64,000 bases of DNA from positions 678,001 to 742,000 of the forward strand of contig NZ_CP115913.1 of assembly GCF_027938815.1 (NCBI RefSeq), given 5' to 3'. The notes under the pieces are model-generated. The model was not told the DNA's origin. It did not search any database and saw only the letters and a list, made by a program, of their open reading frames with translations. This document shows, piece by piece, positions 9,215 to 18,322 of the stretch. Each line of letters opens with the position of its first letter. The stretch's first letter is position 1. The translations under genes and the position numbers were made by a program. The DNA is from Oceanirhabdus sp. W0125-5. GTDB taxonomy: Bacteria; Bacillota; Clostridia; Clostridiales; Clostridiaceae.

Positions 9215-9943
9215 ATGAATATAGTAATGTATATATTTCAAGCTATTCTTTGTTATTTTTGTGTTATTACTATACATGAACTGGGGCATACAATTGTAGG
9301 CATATTATCAGGATTTCGTTTTGAACTATTTGTTGTAGGACCGTTTGGGGTAAAGCGAGATGAGAATGGTAAAATCATTCCATATATTGAGAAAAATAAA
9401 GCTATGTGGGGAGGATGTGCAGCTACTGTACCTATTAATGATAATAAAGATAATTTTAATAAATTTGCAAATGTGCTAATAGGAGGTCCTTTCGCCTCTC
9501 TTGTGTTTGGAATTATAATGTTATGTTTGTATGCGTATGAATCTAATTTTTTTATATTGTTGTTAGGTTCCATGGCAATCAGTATATCAGTGGCTACTTT
9601 AATACCAATGAGAGCGGGTTGTTTTTATACTGATGGTGGTAGGTGGTTAAGAATAAAGCGTAAAGGATATGATTCAAAAGTTGAAATGGGTATTTTTAAC
9701 TTAACTCAATCTTATTATATAAATCAAAACTATTCAAAATTATCTTTAGAACATACTGAACTATTAATAAATGATAAAGATTATAGAAATCAGTATTTGG
9801 GACACTATTTTGCGTACTGTTATTTTAAAGATAATCAGGATAAAAATAATGGGGATATAAAAGTAAAAGTTATGAAAGACCTTGAAAGTAATGTACCTAA
9901 GAATTTCGTGAAATTACTTCCAATTGAAGATGTTCATATGTAA
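9215..9943 (+). CDS. Membrane protein with M50-type metalloprotease motif
   Basis: About 242 residues. A hydrophobic N-terminal helix carries HELGH (zinc-binding HExxH), two further hydrophobic segments follow (about residues 93-110 and 113-133), and FYTDGGRWLRI supplies the conserved downstream Asp-Gly seen in site-2 proteases of the M50/SpoIVFB group. This suggests an intramembrane zinc protease, or a degenerate relative. I use the ATG at 9215, which follows AAAGGGG; an in-frame ATG at 9173 would lie inside the operator palindrome. It leads an operon with a PadR regulator and a DUF2812 protein; a role in cleaving a membrane-bound factor is inference. Confidence 0.6.
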   Translation: MNIVMYIFQAILCYFCVITIHELGHTIVGILSGFRFELFVVGPFGVKRDENGKIIPYIEKNKAMWGGCAATVPINDNKDNFNKFANVLIGGPFASLVFGIIMLCLYAYESNFFILLLGSMAISISVATLIPMRAGCFYTDGGRWLRIKRKGYDSKVEMGIFNLTQSYYINQNYSKLSLEHTELLINDKDYRNQYLGHYFAYCYFKDNQDKNNGDIKVKVMKDLESNVPKNFVKLLPIEDVHM

Positions 9944-9965
9944 ATAAAAAAATGGAGGAATAAAT

Positions 9966-10316
9966 ATGGCAAGAAAGAGTTCTTTTGATGAAGAGCAGTT
10001 AACAGATTCAGCCTATTATATATTACTCACATTAGTTGAGGAACAGCATGGTTATAGCATAATGCAGAATATAGAAGAGCTGACAGATGGAGAATTAAAG
10101 ATAGGACCAGCATCATTATATACAATATTGAAAAAGATGCAAAGTGCAGAAATGATAAATCAAATTCAAAATGATAATGACAGAAGAAAAGTATACACTA
10201 TTACAGATAAAGGTAGAACAGTTCTTTTAAAAGAGGTTAAAAGAAGAATAAGGATGGCTGAACATGGAAAAACAGTTTTAAACTTGTTAGAGGGGAGAAG
10301 TAAAAATGAAGCATAG
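9966..10316 (+). CDS. PadR-family transcriptional regulator
   Basis: A 116-residue winged-helix protein. ADSAYYILLTLVE-like, EEQHGYSIMQNI, GPASLYTILKKMQ and YTITDKGRTVL are the successive hallmark segments of PadR-family repressors (subfamily with a short C-terminal dimerisation helix). These regulators usually repress their own operon and respond to small hydrophobic compounds or stress. It overlaps the next gene by 11 bases and follows the protease-like gene by 22 bases. The palindrome at 9146-9196 is its likely binding site. Confidence 0.9.
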   Translation: MARKSSFDEEQLTDSAYYILLTLVEEQHGYSIMQNIEELTDGELKIGPASLYTILKKMQSAEMINQIQNDNDRRKVYTITDKGRTVLLKEVKRRIRMAEHGKTVLNLLEGRSKNEA

Positions 10317-10851
10317 CAGAAAAAAATTTAAATTTTCTATGGGGCTAGGGTTTGCTGAAGAGAAAGAGATGAAAATGTTAAGCAATATGGCAGCTAAAGG
10401 ATGGATTTTTTACAAGTTTAAAGGGCTTGGGTATAAATTTAAAAAAGGCGAAAGTCAAGATTTAGTATATAATCTTGATAGCATGAAAATAAGTGGAGAA
10501 GATAAATCAGAATATCTAGAGGTTTTTAAAGCTGCTGGATGGGATTATGTATGTTCTGTTGGGGACTCAATTCATTTCTTTTCTGCAAAAACAGGAACTT
10601 TACCAATCTATTCTGATAAGCATACAAAACAAGAGCGTAATATTAGAACGATAAAGGATACTTTAAAAGCTGCAGGGTATATTATTTTATTTAGTATAAT
10701 ACTTTTATTGGCACAACATATACTTAAGGGTATTTTTAAGAATCATATTGTAAACAAGATATTATTTCTAGTAACAGCATTTTGTATAGGATATGCAGCT
10801 ATGCTTGTGATATGTGTATTGTTCATTAGATTTAAGAAGAGAAAAATATAA
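10306..10851 (+). CDS. DUF2812-domain membrane protein
   Basis: A 181-residue protein with an N-terminal soluble domain (residues 1-110) that begins with a FSMGLGFAEEKEMKMLSNMAAKGW motif, the typical opening of DUF2812, followed by two membrane helices (about residues 123-140 and 148-172) and a basic tail. DUF2812 proteins are very often encoded next to PadR regulators in Firmicutes, as here, where the start overlaps the padR stop. The biochemical role is unknown; a membrane-stress or ligand-sensing partner is only a guess. Confidence 0.8.
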   Translation: MKHSRKKFKFSMGLGFAEEKEMKMLSNMAAKGWIFYKFKGLGYKFKKGESQDLVYNLDSMKISGEDKSEYLEVFKAAGWDYVCSVGDSIHFFSAKTGTLPIYSDKHTKQERNIRTIKDTLKAAGYIILFSIILLLAQHILKGIFKNHIVNKILFLVTAFCIGYAAMLVICVLFIRFKKRKI

Positions 10852-10869
10852 ATGAATAATTGAAAGAAT

Positions 10870-10908
10870 CAGTCAGAGGAGAGACAACTTTGACTGTTTT
10901 TATTTTTT
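10870..10908 (+). terminator. Intrinsic terminator of the PadR operon
   Basis: CAGTCAGAG pairs with CTTTGACTG (10888-10896), followed by a T-rich run. It lies 19 bases after the DUF2812 gene. Confidence 0.8.
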
Positions 10909-11081
10909 ACACTAATAGGCACCGATGGTTATAAATTGCAACTTGAAATTTCATACCATACAATAAAAGCGAATAATTAAAAAAAATGTAGAAATTTGAA
11001 AAATCAAATTGACTATAAATTTTATTCCATGTATCCTTTTAAGTGGAGGAACTACATAATAATCTAAATGGGAGAGATCGT

Positions 11082-13205
11082 ATGATAAAATTTAAAAAAC
11101 TTAGTAGGAAACTTTTGGTGCTAATTGGACTAGCAGTAATACTAACTTTTTCTACAACAATTGGATTTATACTGATTCAATTTGAGAATACGGTTATGGA
11201 TAAAGCGATTAATGAGGAAAGGGAAATGGCTAATAGGTATTCTCTTTATGTCAGGGCAGAATTGGAAGTTGCTATGGATGCAGCGCGGACATTAGCACAG
11301 ACAGCAAAAGGTATTAGGAATTCAGGCAATCCTGATAGAGTGATGTTGAACAATATTATGAAACAAATTTTAGAAGATAATAGTAATTTTCTAACTGTTT
11401 GGAATATGTGGGAGCCGAATGCATTTGATGGTAAGGATGAAGAGTATGCTAACAGGAAAGCTGAAGGATATGATAAGACAGGGAGATTAGCAACTTATTG
11501 GTATAGAAAAGAAGGCAAGACTATCGTTGATTATAATGATGACTATAAGGCTAATTATTATATACTTCCCAAGAATAACAAACAAGAAACAATTCTTAAT
11601 CCATACAAAGATGTTATTGACGTAAAGGAAATATTGATGACTAGTGTAATTGTTCCCGTTATGGAAGGGGATAAAGTACTAGGGGTTATAGGAATTGATA
11701 TTTCACTAGAGTCATTACAAGATATGATAAAAGAATTAAAGTTTTACGGTAATGGATATGCTACTTTGATTTCAAATGAGGGTATAATAGTTGCACATAA
11801 AGAAGACAAGTATATAGATAAGCCTATTGATGAACGTACTGATGATGATATGGGTATTAAAGAAGAAATGATTAAAGCCAAAACTGCTATAAAATCAGGA
11901 AAACCATATGAGACAGTTATTGCATCAGAGGTTATAAATGAAGAGGTCTTTAGTATGTACAGTCCTATAAGTATTGGTAAATCACAAACTCCATGGTCAG
12001 TAGCAGTAAATATACCAACAGATGTAATATTGAAAGAAGCAAATAAAGTGAGAAATTATGCTATTTTTATGTCGGGAGTTTCTTTAATTATTATATTGTT
12101 AATTCTTTTCTTTATTATAAGAGGAACTGTGAAACCAATAAAAGGTACGATTAATATGCTAAAAGATATTGCTGAAGGTGAGGGTGATTTGACAAAACGA
12201 CTAAAGAGTGACTCACAAGATGAAATCGGTGAATTAGTAAAATGGTTTAATTTGTTTATAGATAAGATTCAAGAGTTAATTGGACAAGTTCAAGAAAATG
12301 CTAATACAGTTGCACATTCAACTAACGAAATGACTACAGTAATTGATCATGCTAATATAGGAATGGAGCAAATTTCAAATGATGTAAATTCAGTATCAAG
12401 CAGTATTCAAAATAATGCTGGAATTATTACTGAGATAACATCATCTGTTGAAGATATGGCAATTACTTCAGAGTCCATTTCTAATAGTTCTCAAGCAGTA
12501 TTCTCTGATAGTAAAATGGTATTAGATTCTGCCAATATAGGTATGAGAAATATGAATGAAGTTGTTGAGGTTAATGATAAAGCTAAAAATTCATCTGATG
12601 AAGTATATGGAATCATTAAGGCGCTTCAGGATTCATCAGAACGAGTAGGGGAAATAGTGGAAATTATCACAGGTATTTCAGATCAAACAAATTTACTAGC
12701 TTTAAATGCATCTATTGAGGCAGCAAGAGCGGCTGAACATGGAGCAGGGTTTGCTGTAGTAGCTAATGAAGTCAAGAATTTGGCAGAACAAAGCAAACAG
12801 GCAACTTCTAGAATCAGTGCTTTAATTGAAGAAATACAGAACAAGACTAGTATAGCTGATTTAGCAATTACTAAAGGTCAGGAATATGCTCAGATAAGTG
12901 CACATAAATCAAAAGATACAGAAGATCAATTTAAAAAAATATTAAAATTAATTGAAGACATTACTGGAAAACTAGAAGGAATTTCAGAATCATCAGTGCA
13001 GCAATCAACTGTTTCAGAAGAATTAAGACAGGCTATGGAGGAGATATCAGAAAGTACTCAAAATAGCGCTAACTCCATAAGTAAAATTAACAGTATTCTA
13101 GAGGAAGAAGTTAGTTCATTCGAAGAAATAGGAGCAAGTACAATGGACTTAAATAATATGACAAGAGATTTAAAAGAAAAAACAGATATGTTTAAGATTG
13201 ATTAA
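11082..13205 (+). CDS. Methyl-accepting chemotaxis protein with dCACHE sensor
   Basis: About 707 residues. An N-terminal membrane helix (about residues 11-31) is followed by a roughly 290-residue extracellular sensor with dCACHE-type features, a second helix (about 327-347), a HAMP domain ([20 protein letters not shown]) and a long coiled-coil signalling domain with the kinase-contact hairpin [18 protein letters not shown]. It senses an external ligand and controls CheA. I chose the ATG at 11082, after GGGAGA; the in-frame GTG at 11043 would add a 13-residue hydrophilic extension before the membrane helix. It is a single-gene unit. Confidence 0.92.
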   Translation: MIKFKKLSRKLLVLIGLAVILTFSTTIGFILIQFENTVMDKAINEEREMANRYSLYVRAELEVAMDAARTLAQTAKGIRNSGNPDRVMLNNIMKQILEDNSNFLTVWNMWEPNAFDGKDEEYANRKAEGYDKTGRLATYWYRKEGKTIVDYNDDYKANYYILPKNNKQETILNPYKDVIDVKEILMTSVIVPVMEGDKVLGVIGIDISLESLQDMIKELKFYGNGYATLISNEGIIVAHKEDKYIDKPIDERTDDDMGIKEEMIKAKTAIKSGKPYETVIASEVINEEVFSMYSPISIGKSQTPWSVAVNIPTDVILKEANKVRNYAIFMSGVSLIIILLILFFIIRGTVKPIKGTINMLKDIAEGEGDLTKRLKSDSQDEIGELVKWFNLFIDKIQELIGQVQENANTVAHSTNEMTTVIDHANIGMEQISNDVNSVSSSIQNNAGIITEITSSVEDMAITSESISNSSQAVFSDSKMVLDSANIGMRNMNEVVEVNDKAKNSSDEVYGIIKALQDSSERVGEIVEIITGISDQTNLLALNASIEAARAAEHGAGFAVVANEVKNLAEQSKQATSRISALIEEIQNKTSIADLAITKGQEYAQISAHKSKDTEDQFKKILKLIEDITGKLEGISESSVQQSTVSEELRQAMEEISESTQNSANSISKINSILEEEVSSFEEIGASTMDLNNMTRDLKEKTDMFKID

Positions 13206-13395
13206 TCATGTATATTATATCATCACAAAGTTTTAAGAATTAGAATTGAAATTATCCAAATGGTTAAACTATATGTGTATTATTTGAACTGTACAATATT
13301 TAATTACTGCAAGGGAGTATAAGCGTTCCTTAATAATTAATATGTGAGTTTCAAGTATTGTATAATATTAATTCATAATCTTTGGGGTGATATAT

Positions 13396-13572
13396 ATGTT
13401 AATGAGAAGAGCACAGGAAATTTTTAATTCAAAAGGTGTATTCGATGTTAAGTACAATAATACTAATGTATGGATTAACGAATTAAATTTTGATAAGAAT
13501 ACTGCAATAATTAAAGATTTAAACAATAATCAAGTGATGGAAGTAGAAGTATCAAACTTAATTGAATCATAA
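13396..13572 (+). CDS. sspH: Small acid-soluble spore protein, H type
   Basis: A protein of about 58 residues. RAQEIFNSKGVFDVKYNNTNVWINELN followed by a Val-Glu-Val-Ser-Asn-Leu-Ile tail matches the SspH family, minor small acid-soluble spore proteins packaged in the dormant spore. This is the clearest evidence in the window that the host sporulates. The ATG at 13396 follows GGGGTGA by five bases; a second ATG at 13402 is also possible. I could not identify a convincing forespore-type promoter. Confidence 0.85.
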   Translation: MLMRRAQEIFNSKGVFDVKYNNTNVWINELNFDKNTAIIKDLNNNQVMEVEVSNLIES

Positions 13573-13587
13573 TAAACAGTAAATTGA

Positions 13588-13618
13588 AAGAACTTACATA
13601 TATTTTGTAAGTTCTTTT
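13588..13618 (+). terminator. Intrinsic terminator after sspH
   Basis: An 11-bp perfect stem (13588-13598 with 13606-13616) ends in TTTT. It closes the single-gene sspH unit. Confidence 0.85.
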
Positions 13619-13689
13619 GTTATATAAATAAAGAATTGTATCAATTTAACGATTGTGAGAATAATTTATCTAAGGTAAATTATTATTTC

Positions 13690-13720
13690 TTGACATGGAG
13701 TAAACTCCAACTAATATAAT
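13690..13720 (+). promoter_or_regulatory. MerR-type promoter with 19-bp spacer and operator
   Basis: TTGACA (13690-13695) and TATAAT (13715-13720) are separated by 19 bases instead of 17, and the spacer contains the palindrome TGGAGTAAACTCCA. That is the classic arrangement activated by MerR-family proteins, which untwist an overlong spacer. The MerR gene begins 33 bases downstream. Confidence 0.85.
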
Positions 13721-13752
13721 TTTATTAAGAGTAAAGTGATTGGGGGGATTTG

Positions 13753-14136
13753 ATGAGGATTAGTGAAGTTAGTCAAAAATATGGTATATCTAATGATGCT
13801 TTAAGGTATTATGAAAAGCTAGGAATGTTAAAGCCAGATAGAAGTATGGGAAAAAGAGAATATTCTATTAGTGACTGTAACAAAATAAAGAGTATTCTGC
13901 AATTAAAGAAGCTTATGTTTACTTTAAGTGAAATAAAGGAAATACTTGAAGTTGACCAACAAGTTGATAGTAATATTTCCAAGGGAATAATAAGAGATGG
14001 AGATTTAGAGAGGCTCAAAAAAATTATATCTGATAAATTTGAGTATATTAGGGGATTAGAACAGGATATAAAGACAGCTAAGGAACAGTTAAAAGCTATT
14101 GAAACAAAGATTGAAATATTTTCGAAGGGGAAATGA
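13753..14136 (+). CDS. MerR-family transcriptional regulator
   Basis: A 127-residue protein with an N-terminal MerR helix-turn-helix (MRISEVSQKYGISNDALRYYEKLGML) and a C-terminal coiled coil (about residues 80-120). It lacks the conserved cysteine set of metal-responsive members, so a redox or small-molecule cue is more likely than a metal. The ATG at 13753 follows a GGGGGG site. It precedes the aldo/keto reductase by six bases and both probably come from the MerR-type promoter at 13690, giving autoregulation. Confidence 0.9.
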   Translation: MRISEVSQKYGISNDALRYYEKLGMLKPDRSMGKREYSISDCNKIKSILQLKKLMFTLSEIKEILEVDQQVDSNISKGIIRDGDLERLKKIISDKFEYIRGLEQDIKTAKEQLKAIETKIEIFSKGK

Positions 14137-14142
14137 TATATT

Positions 14143-15330
14143 ATGGAGATTTTTGATAAGGGGTTAAAAATAGGATATGGATGTTACGGATTAAGCGGTG
14201 CTTATGGGAAGAAGTTATGTGAAAGAGATAAAATAAATATACTAAATGCTGCTTATGATATGGGAATAAGATATTTTGATACCGCAAGCATATATGGGCA
14301 TAGTGAAGAAATATTAGGTAAAGCGTTAGGTCGTAGGAGAAATGATATAATAATATCCACTAAAGCAGGTATTCAAAACAATAAAATCAGAATATCAGGT
14401 GATGAATTATTGAAATCATGTGAAAGCTCATTGAGAAGAATGAATACAGATTATATTGATATCTTTCATATTCATTATGGTAGCAAACAAAGTGATATTG
14501 AAGAAACTATAGAAGGGTTAGAATGTTTAAAGAGAAAAGGTTATATAAGAGAATACGGTATAGGTCATATGAATAATGAAGAACTTGGTGAGTACTTGAA
14601 CAAAGGAAAGGTGTTTTCTGTTTTAACAGAGCTCAATATTATAAACAGCGAAAACTATAATTATATAAGAAGGTTTACTTCCAGTAAAAGCAATCAATTA
14701 GATTCAAGGACAAGCGGCGTTAAAATTATTCCCTTCAGTATAACAGCTAGAGGGTTATTGACTGGAGTAATAAATAAAAATACAAGATTTCTAGATAATG
14801 ATATACGGTCTATAGATCCTTTATTTAATAAAGAGAGAATGAAGAGAGTATCAAAAGTAATTAAAGATATAGAAAAGTTAGCAGAAGAACACGGATGTAC
14901 AATGGCACAATTGTCAATTTCATGGGTTACTAATAAAGAAGGGGTTTGGAAAGCTTTGACGGGTCCTACAAAAATTGAACATTTAATAGAGAATGTGAAG
15001 TCAATGGATATTAAGATAGACAAAAGAGTACTGGATAAGATTGATGAATTAATGGAAGCAGAGAGTAAGGTGAAAGATAGAGAAATCTATCAATGGATTA
15101 AAAGCTTTTTAGTCCAGTCGCCAAATAAAGATTTTATTCAAGAAATTAAGGATCTTATATATATTCTTGATTATTGTATAGATAAAGGGAGATTTAATGG
15201 GGACATAGGACTTCAATTATTCACAGAGTTGATTAGTATTAAGAATAATAGGGGTGAAATAGATAATAATATATTAAAGTTGAGAGATATAAAGGAACAA
15301 ATTAAAAGGAATTTAGAGGATTATAAGTAA
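14143..15330 (+). CDS. Aldo/keto reductase with C-terminal extension
   Basis: A 395-residue protein. The catalytic tetrad of NAD(P)H-dependent aldo/keto reductases is visible: Asp and Tyr in FDTASIYGHSEEILGKAL, Lys in ISTKAG, His in DIFHIHYG. The C-terminal GPTKIEHLIENV segment is the cofactor-binding end of the barrel, reached near residue 290. Beyond it are about 80 extra residues rich in charged helices, absent from ordinary family members; their role is unknown. The gene is co-transcribed with the MerR regulator immediately upstream, suggesting inducible carbonyl detoxification. Confidence 0.9.
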   Translation: MEIFDKGLKIGYGCYGLSGAYGKKLCERDKINILNAAYDMGIRYFDTASIYGHSEEILGKALGRRRNDIIISTKAGIQNNKIRISGDELLKSCESSLRRMNTDYIDIFHIHYGSKQSDIEETIEGLECLKRKGYIREYGIGHMNNEELGEYLNKGKVFSVLTELNIINSENYNYIRRFTSSKSNQLDSRTSGVKIIPFSITARGLLTGVINKNTRFLDNDIRSIDPLFNKERMKRVSKVIKDIEKLAEEHGCTMAQLSISWVTNKEGVWKALTGPTKIEHLIENVKSMDIKIDKRVLDKIDELMEAESKVKDREIYQWIKSFLVQSPNKDFIQEIKDLIYILDYCIDKGRFNGDIGLQLFTELISIKNNRGEIDNNILKLRDIKEQIKRNLEDYK

Positions 15331-15680
15331 GGTGATTGATAATATAAGGATAATAGTATAAAATTAAAAGTGTATAATTCTGTAATTTATATAATTGAAT
15401 TTTAAAATATTATTTAGGAGTTGGATGTCTAATGTGTTATCAAATTATTCTTTTAATTGATGTAGCTTAAGAATTGGTGAAGTATACCCTTTTTTAAGCA
15501 TATCAATTAGAATAGTTATGATAACTTTCAACTGAGTTAAGAAATATTTATTAGTTAGAACCAGGAAATTATTATATTTCATTCTATTGATTGCAATTTA
15601 TGATTAATATGAGCGATGGATAATAATAGAGGGGTTCTTTTATTATGTCCATTTTCATAATCAGAAATGGAGAGATAATT
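15331..15680 (+). other. Intergenic region, nothing firm
   Basis: AT-rich stretch between the reductase and the MFS gene. I see no convincing terminator, RNA or coding frame. Two in-frame ATGs for the transporter fall at its right end (15645 and 15681). Confidence 0.5.
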
Positions 15681-17039
15681 ATGAAAAAGTATTTTAATAG
15701 ATTAAGCAGTTTTAATAAAATAAGTAGTTTTAATAAATTAAAAGGTATGCATGCCTTTAAGTTAATGTGGTTTGGACAACTCATATCTACTCTGGGAACA
15801 GAAATGACCAAGTTTACTCTGTTAATATGGGCTTATGAACAAACGGGAAGAGCCACAACTTCAGCTATGCTAGGATTTTGTTCCGTTATTCCATATGTAA
15901 TATTATCTCCTTTAGCAGGAAGCATCGTTGATAGATATGACAGGAAAAAAATTCTTATTATTTCTGACTTAATGTCTGGGGCAATGACAGTTGGAATGTT
16001 CATACTTCTATTAATGGGAAAATTAGAGGTATATCATATGTTTATAATGGAAACATTAGCAAGCGTATTTGGGTGTTTTCAATATCCTGCATACTCTGCT
16101 TCAATAACTGTAATGCTTGATAAAAAGGATTATGTAAAGGTAAACGGTATGCGTTCTTTATCAGGGTATGCATCCACAATGGCAGCACCTTTATTGGCAG
16201 GTATATTACTTAGCATTATTGGAATTGAAGGTGTAATGATTATAGATATAATAACGTTTAGTTTTGCAGTTTTATCATTAACCTTAGTATGCATTCCAGT
16301 TATAAATTCAAGTAAAGGTAACAAAAATTTATGGTTTAAGGATTTTATAGTTGGATTTAAATATTTAAGTAACAAAAAAGGATTACTATATTTAATGGGT
16401 TTCTTTTGTATCATAAATCTTATCAGTACTATGACATACTTTGGGATATTAACTCCAATGATATTAGCTAGAAGTGGAAATAATGAGATGATACTTTCAA
16501 TAATAAGAACACTTCTTGGAATTGGTGGAGTAGTGGGTAGTATATTGGTTACAAGATATCGTTTAAGGGTTAAAAAAGTTAAGATAATATTTTTAGCAGG
16601 AGCATTATCCTTCATAATTGGAGATATACTTTTAGCATCTTGCAATACAATGCTATGGTATGTTGGCGCATTTGCCTCAGCTCTATTTATTCCTTTTATA
16701 TCATCTAATAATAATACTCTATGGCATATAAATGTGGAACCAGAAATTCAGGGAAGAGTATTTTCCATAAGAAGTATGATACAACAATCAACATCTTCTA
16801 TTGGATACGTAATTGGTGGAATCTTAGCAGATTATATATTTGAACCAATGGTTGGTAATAACAGTGTTATTATTGAAATGATGAAAGGATATATAGGTAA
16901 TGGAAAGGGAACAGGTATGGCGATGATGTTCATATGTACAGGATTATTTGGAGGCGTAATATGTTTATTAGGTTATAAAAATAAGGCTATTATTGCATTG
17001 GAAGATGAAAGTGAAGAAACTATATCTATGGGTGCATAG
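15681..17039 (+). CDS. MFS transporter, macrolide-efflux-like
   Basis: About 452 residues with roughly twelve hydrophobic segments. The opening AFKLMWFGQLISTLGTEMTKFTLLIWAYE, the loop motif DRYDRKKILIISD and the late EIQGRVFSIRSMIQQSTSSIGY resemble the Mef/MFS_3 group of drug exporters. The family exports macrolides, peptides or siderophores by proton antiport; the substrate here is unknown. I prefer the ATG at 15681, which has GGAGAG seven bases upstream; the ATG at 15645 also has an AGAGGGG site and cannot be excluded. Confidence 0.85.
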   Translation: MKKYFNRLSSFNKISSFNKLKGMHAFKLMWFGQLISTLGTEMTKFTLLIWAYEQTGRATTSAMLGFCSVIPYVILSPLAGSIVDRYDRKKILIISDLMSGAMTVGMFILLLMGKLEVYHMFIMETLASVFGCFQYPAYSASITVMLDKKDYVKVNGMRSLSGYASTMAAPLLAGILLSIIGIEGVMIIDIITFSFAVLSLTLVCIPVINSSKGNKNLWFKDFIVGFKYLSNKKGLLYLMGFFCIINLISTMTYFGILTPMILARSGNNEMILSIIRTLLGIGGVVGSILVTRYRLRVKKVKIIFLAGALSFIIGDILLASCNTMLWYVGAFASALFIPFISSNNNTLWHINVEPEIQGRVFSIRSMIQQSTSSIGYVIGGILADYIFEPMVGNNSVIIEMMKGYIGNGKGTGMAMMFICTGLFGGVICLLGYKNKAIIALEDESEETISMGA

Positions 17040-17060
17040 GATTATAGAATAATAAATTAG

Positions 17061-17128
17061 AGGGACAGTTCTCAATAAATTGCTATTTGTACAGTTCATT
17101 AAGTACAAAAACTTGAGAACTGTCCCCT
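17061..17128. repeat. GGGACAGTTCTCAA inverted-repeat element, copy A
   Basis: Left arm GGGACAGTTCTCAA (17062-17075) and exact inverse (17113-17126) enclose a 37-base centre. It lies just after the MFS stop codon. Six related elements occur between 17 and 30.6 kb. Confidence 0.9.
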
Positions 17129-17157
17129 GATTTTTGGATAGTATTCAAAATCTAAAT

Positions 17158-17211
17158 TTGCTAAAGTTATAAAGAAAGTATATAATTAAATTAAATTTGA
17201 AACCGGTTACA
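17158..17211 (+). promoter_or_regulatory. Promoter and LacI-type operator of the regulator gene
   Basis: TTGCTA (17158-17163), a 17-base spacer and TATAAT (17181-17186), then the 16-base operator at 17196-17211 with palindromic core AACCGGTT just past the predicted transcription start. A LacI-family gene starts at 17232, so this looks like autorepression. The same 16 bases recur upstream of the phosphorylase gene. Confidence 0.75.
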
Positions 17212-17231
17212 AAAGAGATGGTGATAAGATT

Positions 17232-18236
17232 ATGAAAATGAGTGATATTGCAAAGCTTGCTGGAGTATCTAAAGCTACAGTGTCTAGAGTTATAAATGAT
17301 TCTCAAAATGTAAGTAGTGAATTAAGATTAAAAGTAGAAAAAGTTATAAAAGAAACAGGATATAAACCTAATTTACTAGCTCAAGAGCTTGCAACTAATA
17401 AAACAAATATGATTGGGATAATATTACCTAATATAGGTATAGATACATTTTCAAGTGTAACAGAAGGAATAACAGATATACTGGAGAGTAAGGGATACAA
17501 TGTATTACTTGCAAATTCAAATGAAAATATCGAAAAGGAAGTTGAATATATTAAAATATTTAATAGAAAACAGGTGGATGGTATAATAATTTTCCCAGTA
17601 GATATTACTCAAATGCATATAGATGCTATTGATAGTATTAAGGTTCCAGTGGTTGTAATAGGTCAAGAAAATGAAAATCTTCAGGTATCCAGTGTATTAT
17701 ATGATGATTTTAATGCTGTTAAAGATATTACAAAGTTAATGATTAGAAATGGGCATAAAAAAATTGCATATATTGGATTAGATGATAGAAGAGAATCTAT
17801 TGGAAAGTTAAGAAGAGCAGGATATATAGAAGCTATGAAATTAGCCCAAATACCAATTAGAGAGGAATATATACAAATAAGTAACTTATCAATTCTATCT
17901 GGATATGAAGCAATGAAACATATAATTGATAGAAATAAGGAGTTACCAACAGCAGTAGTTGCTGCAGCAGATAGATTAGCTATAGGCGCTATGAAATATT
18001 TGAAAGAAAAGAAATTTAAAATACCAGAAGAGGTTTCTGTAGTTGGAATAGATAACATGGAGATATCATCGATAATTGAACCAAGTTTGACAACTGTAGA
18101 TTTTGATTATAAAAAGTCAGGTGAGAAGGCTGCTGAAATGATTCTTAATAAAATACAATCAAAGATCAATGAAAATGAGAAATATGTTTTAGGATATGAT
18201 ATTGTGCGCAGAAAAAGTGAGGGTTTATTAAAATAA
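17232..18236 (+). CDS. LacI-family transcriptional repressor
   Basis: A 334-residue protein. The N-terminal DNA-binding domain (MSDIAKLAGVSKATVSRVIND and the hinge helix ELATNKTNMIGIILPNI) is followed by a periplasmic-binding-like effector domain (about residues 60-330) containing RRAGYIEAM and VSVVGIDNMEI. Its operator is probably the CCGG-centred palindrome present before itself and before the downstream purine nucleoside phosphorylase. The effector may therefore be a purine or nucleoside, but sequence alone cannot tell. Confidence 0.9.
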   Translation: MKMSDIAKLAGVSKATVSRVINDSQNVSSELRLKVEKVIKETGYKPNLLAQELATNKTNMIGIILPNIGIDTFSSVTEGITDILESKGYNVLLANSNENIEKEVEYIKIFNRKQVDGIIIFPVDITQMHIDAIDSIKVPVVVIGQENENLQVSSVLYDDFNAVKDITKLMIRNGHKKIAYIGLDDRRESIGKLRRAGYIEAMKLAQIPIREEYIQISNLSILSGYEAMKHIIDRNKELPTAVVAAADRLAIGAMKYLKEKKFKIPEEVSVVGIDNMEISSIIEPSLTTVDFDYKKSGEKAAEMILNKIQSKINENEKYVLGYDIVRRKSEGLLK

Positions 18237-18291
18237 TAAAGCTCATTTTGGCGTTAAAAAAGATATTCAAAATAAAAAGTAATTTATGGGT

Positions 18292-18307
18292 TTTGAAACC
18301 GGTTACA
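18292..18307 (+). promoter_or_regulatory. LacI-type operator before the purine nucleoside phosphorylase
   Basis: Sixteen bases identical to 17196-17211, containing GAAACCGGTTAC, placed 15 bases before the phosphorylase start and abutting its ribosome binding site. A weak TTGGCG...AATAAA promoter may lie upstream. Binding here would block initiation or elongation. Confidence 0.7.
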
Positions 18308-18322
18308 CGAGGAGGAATATTA

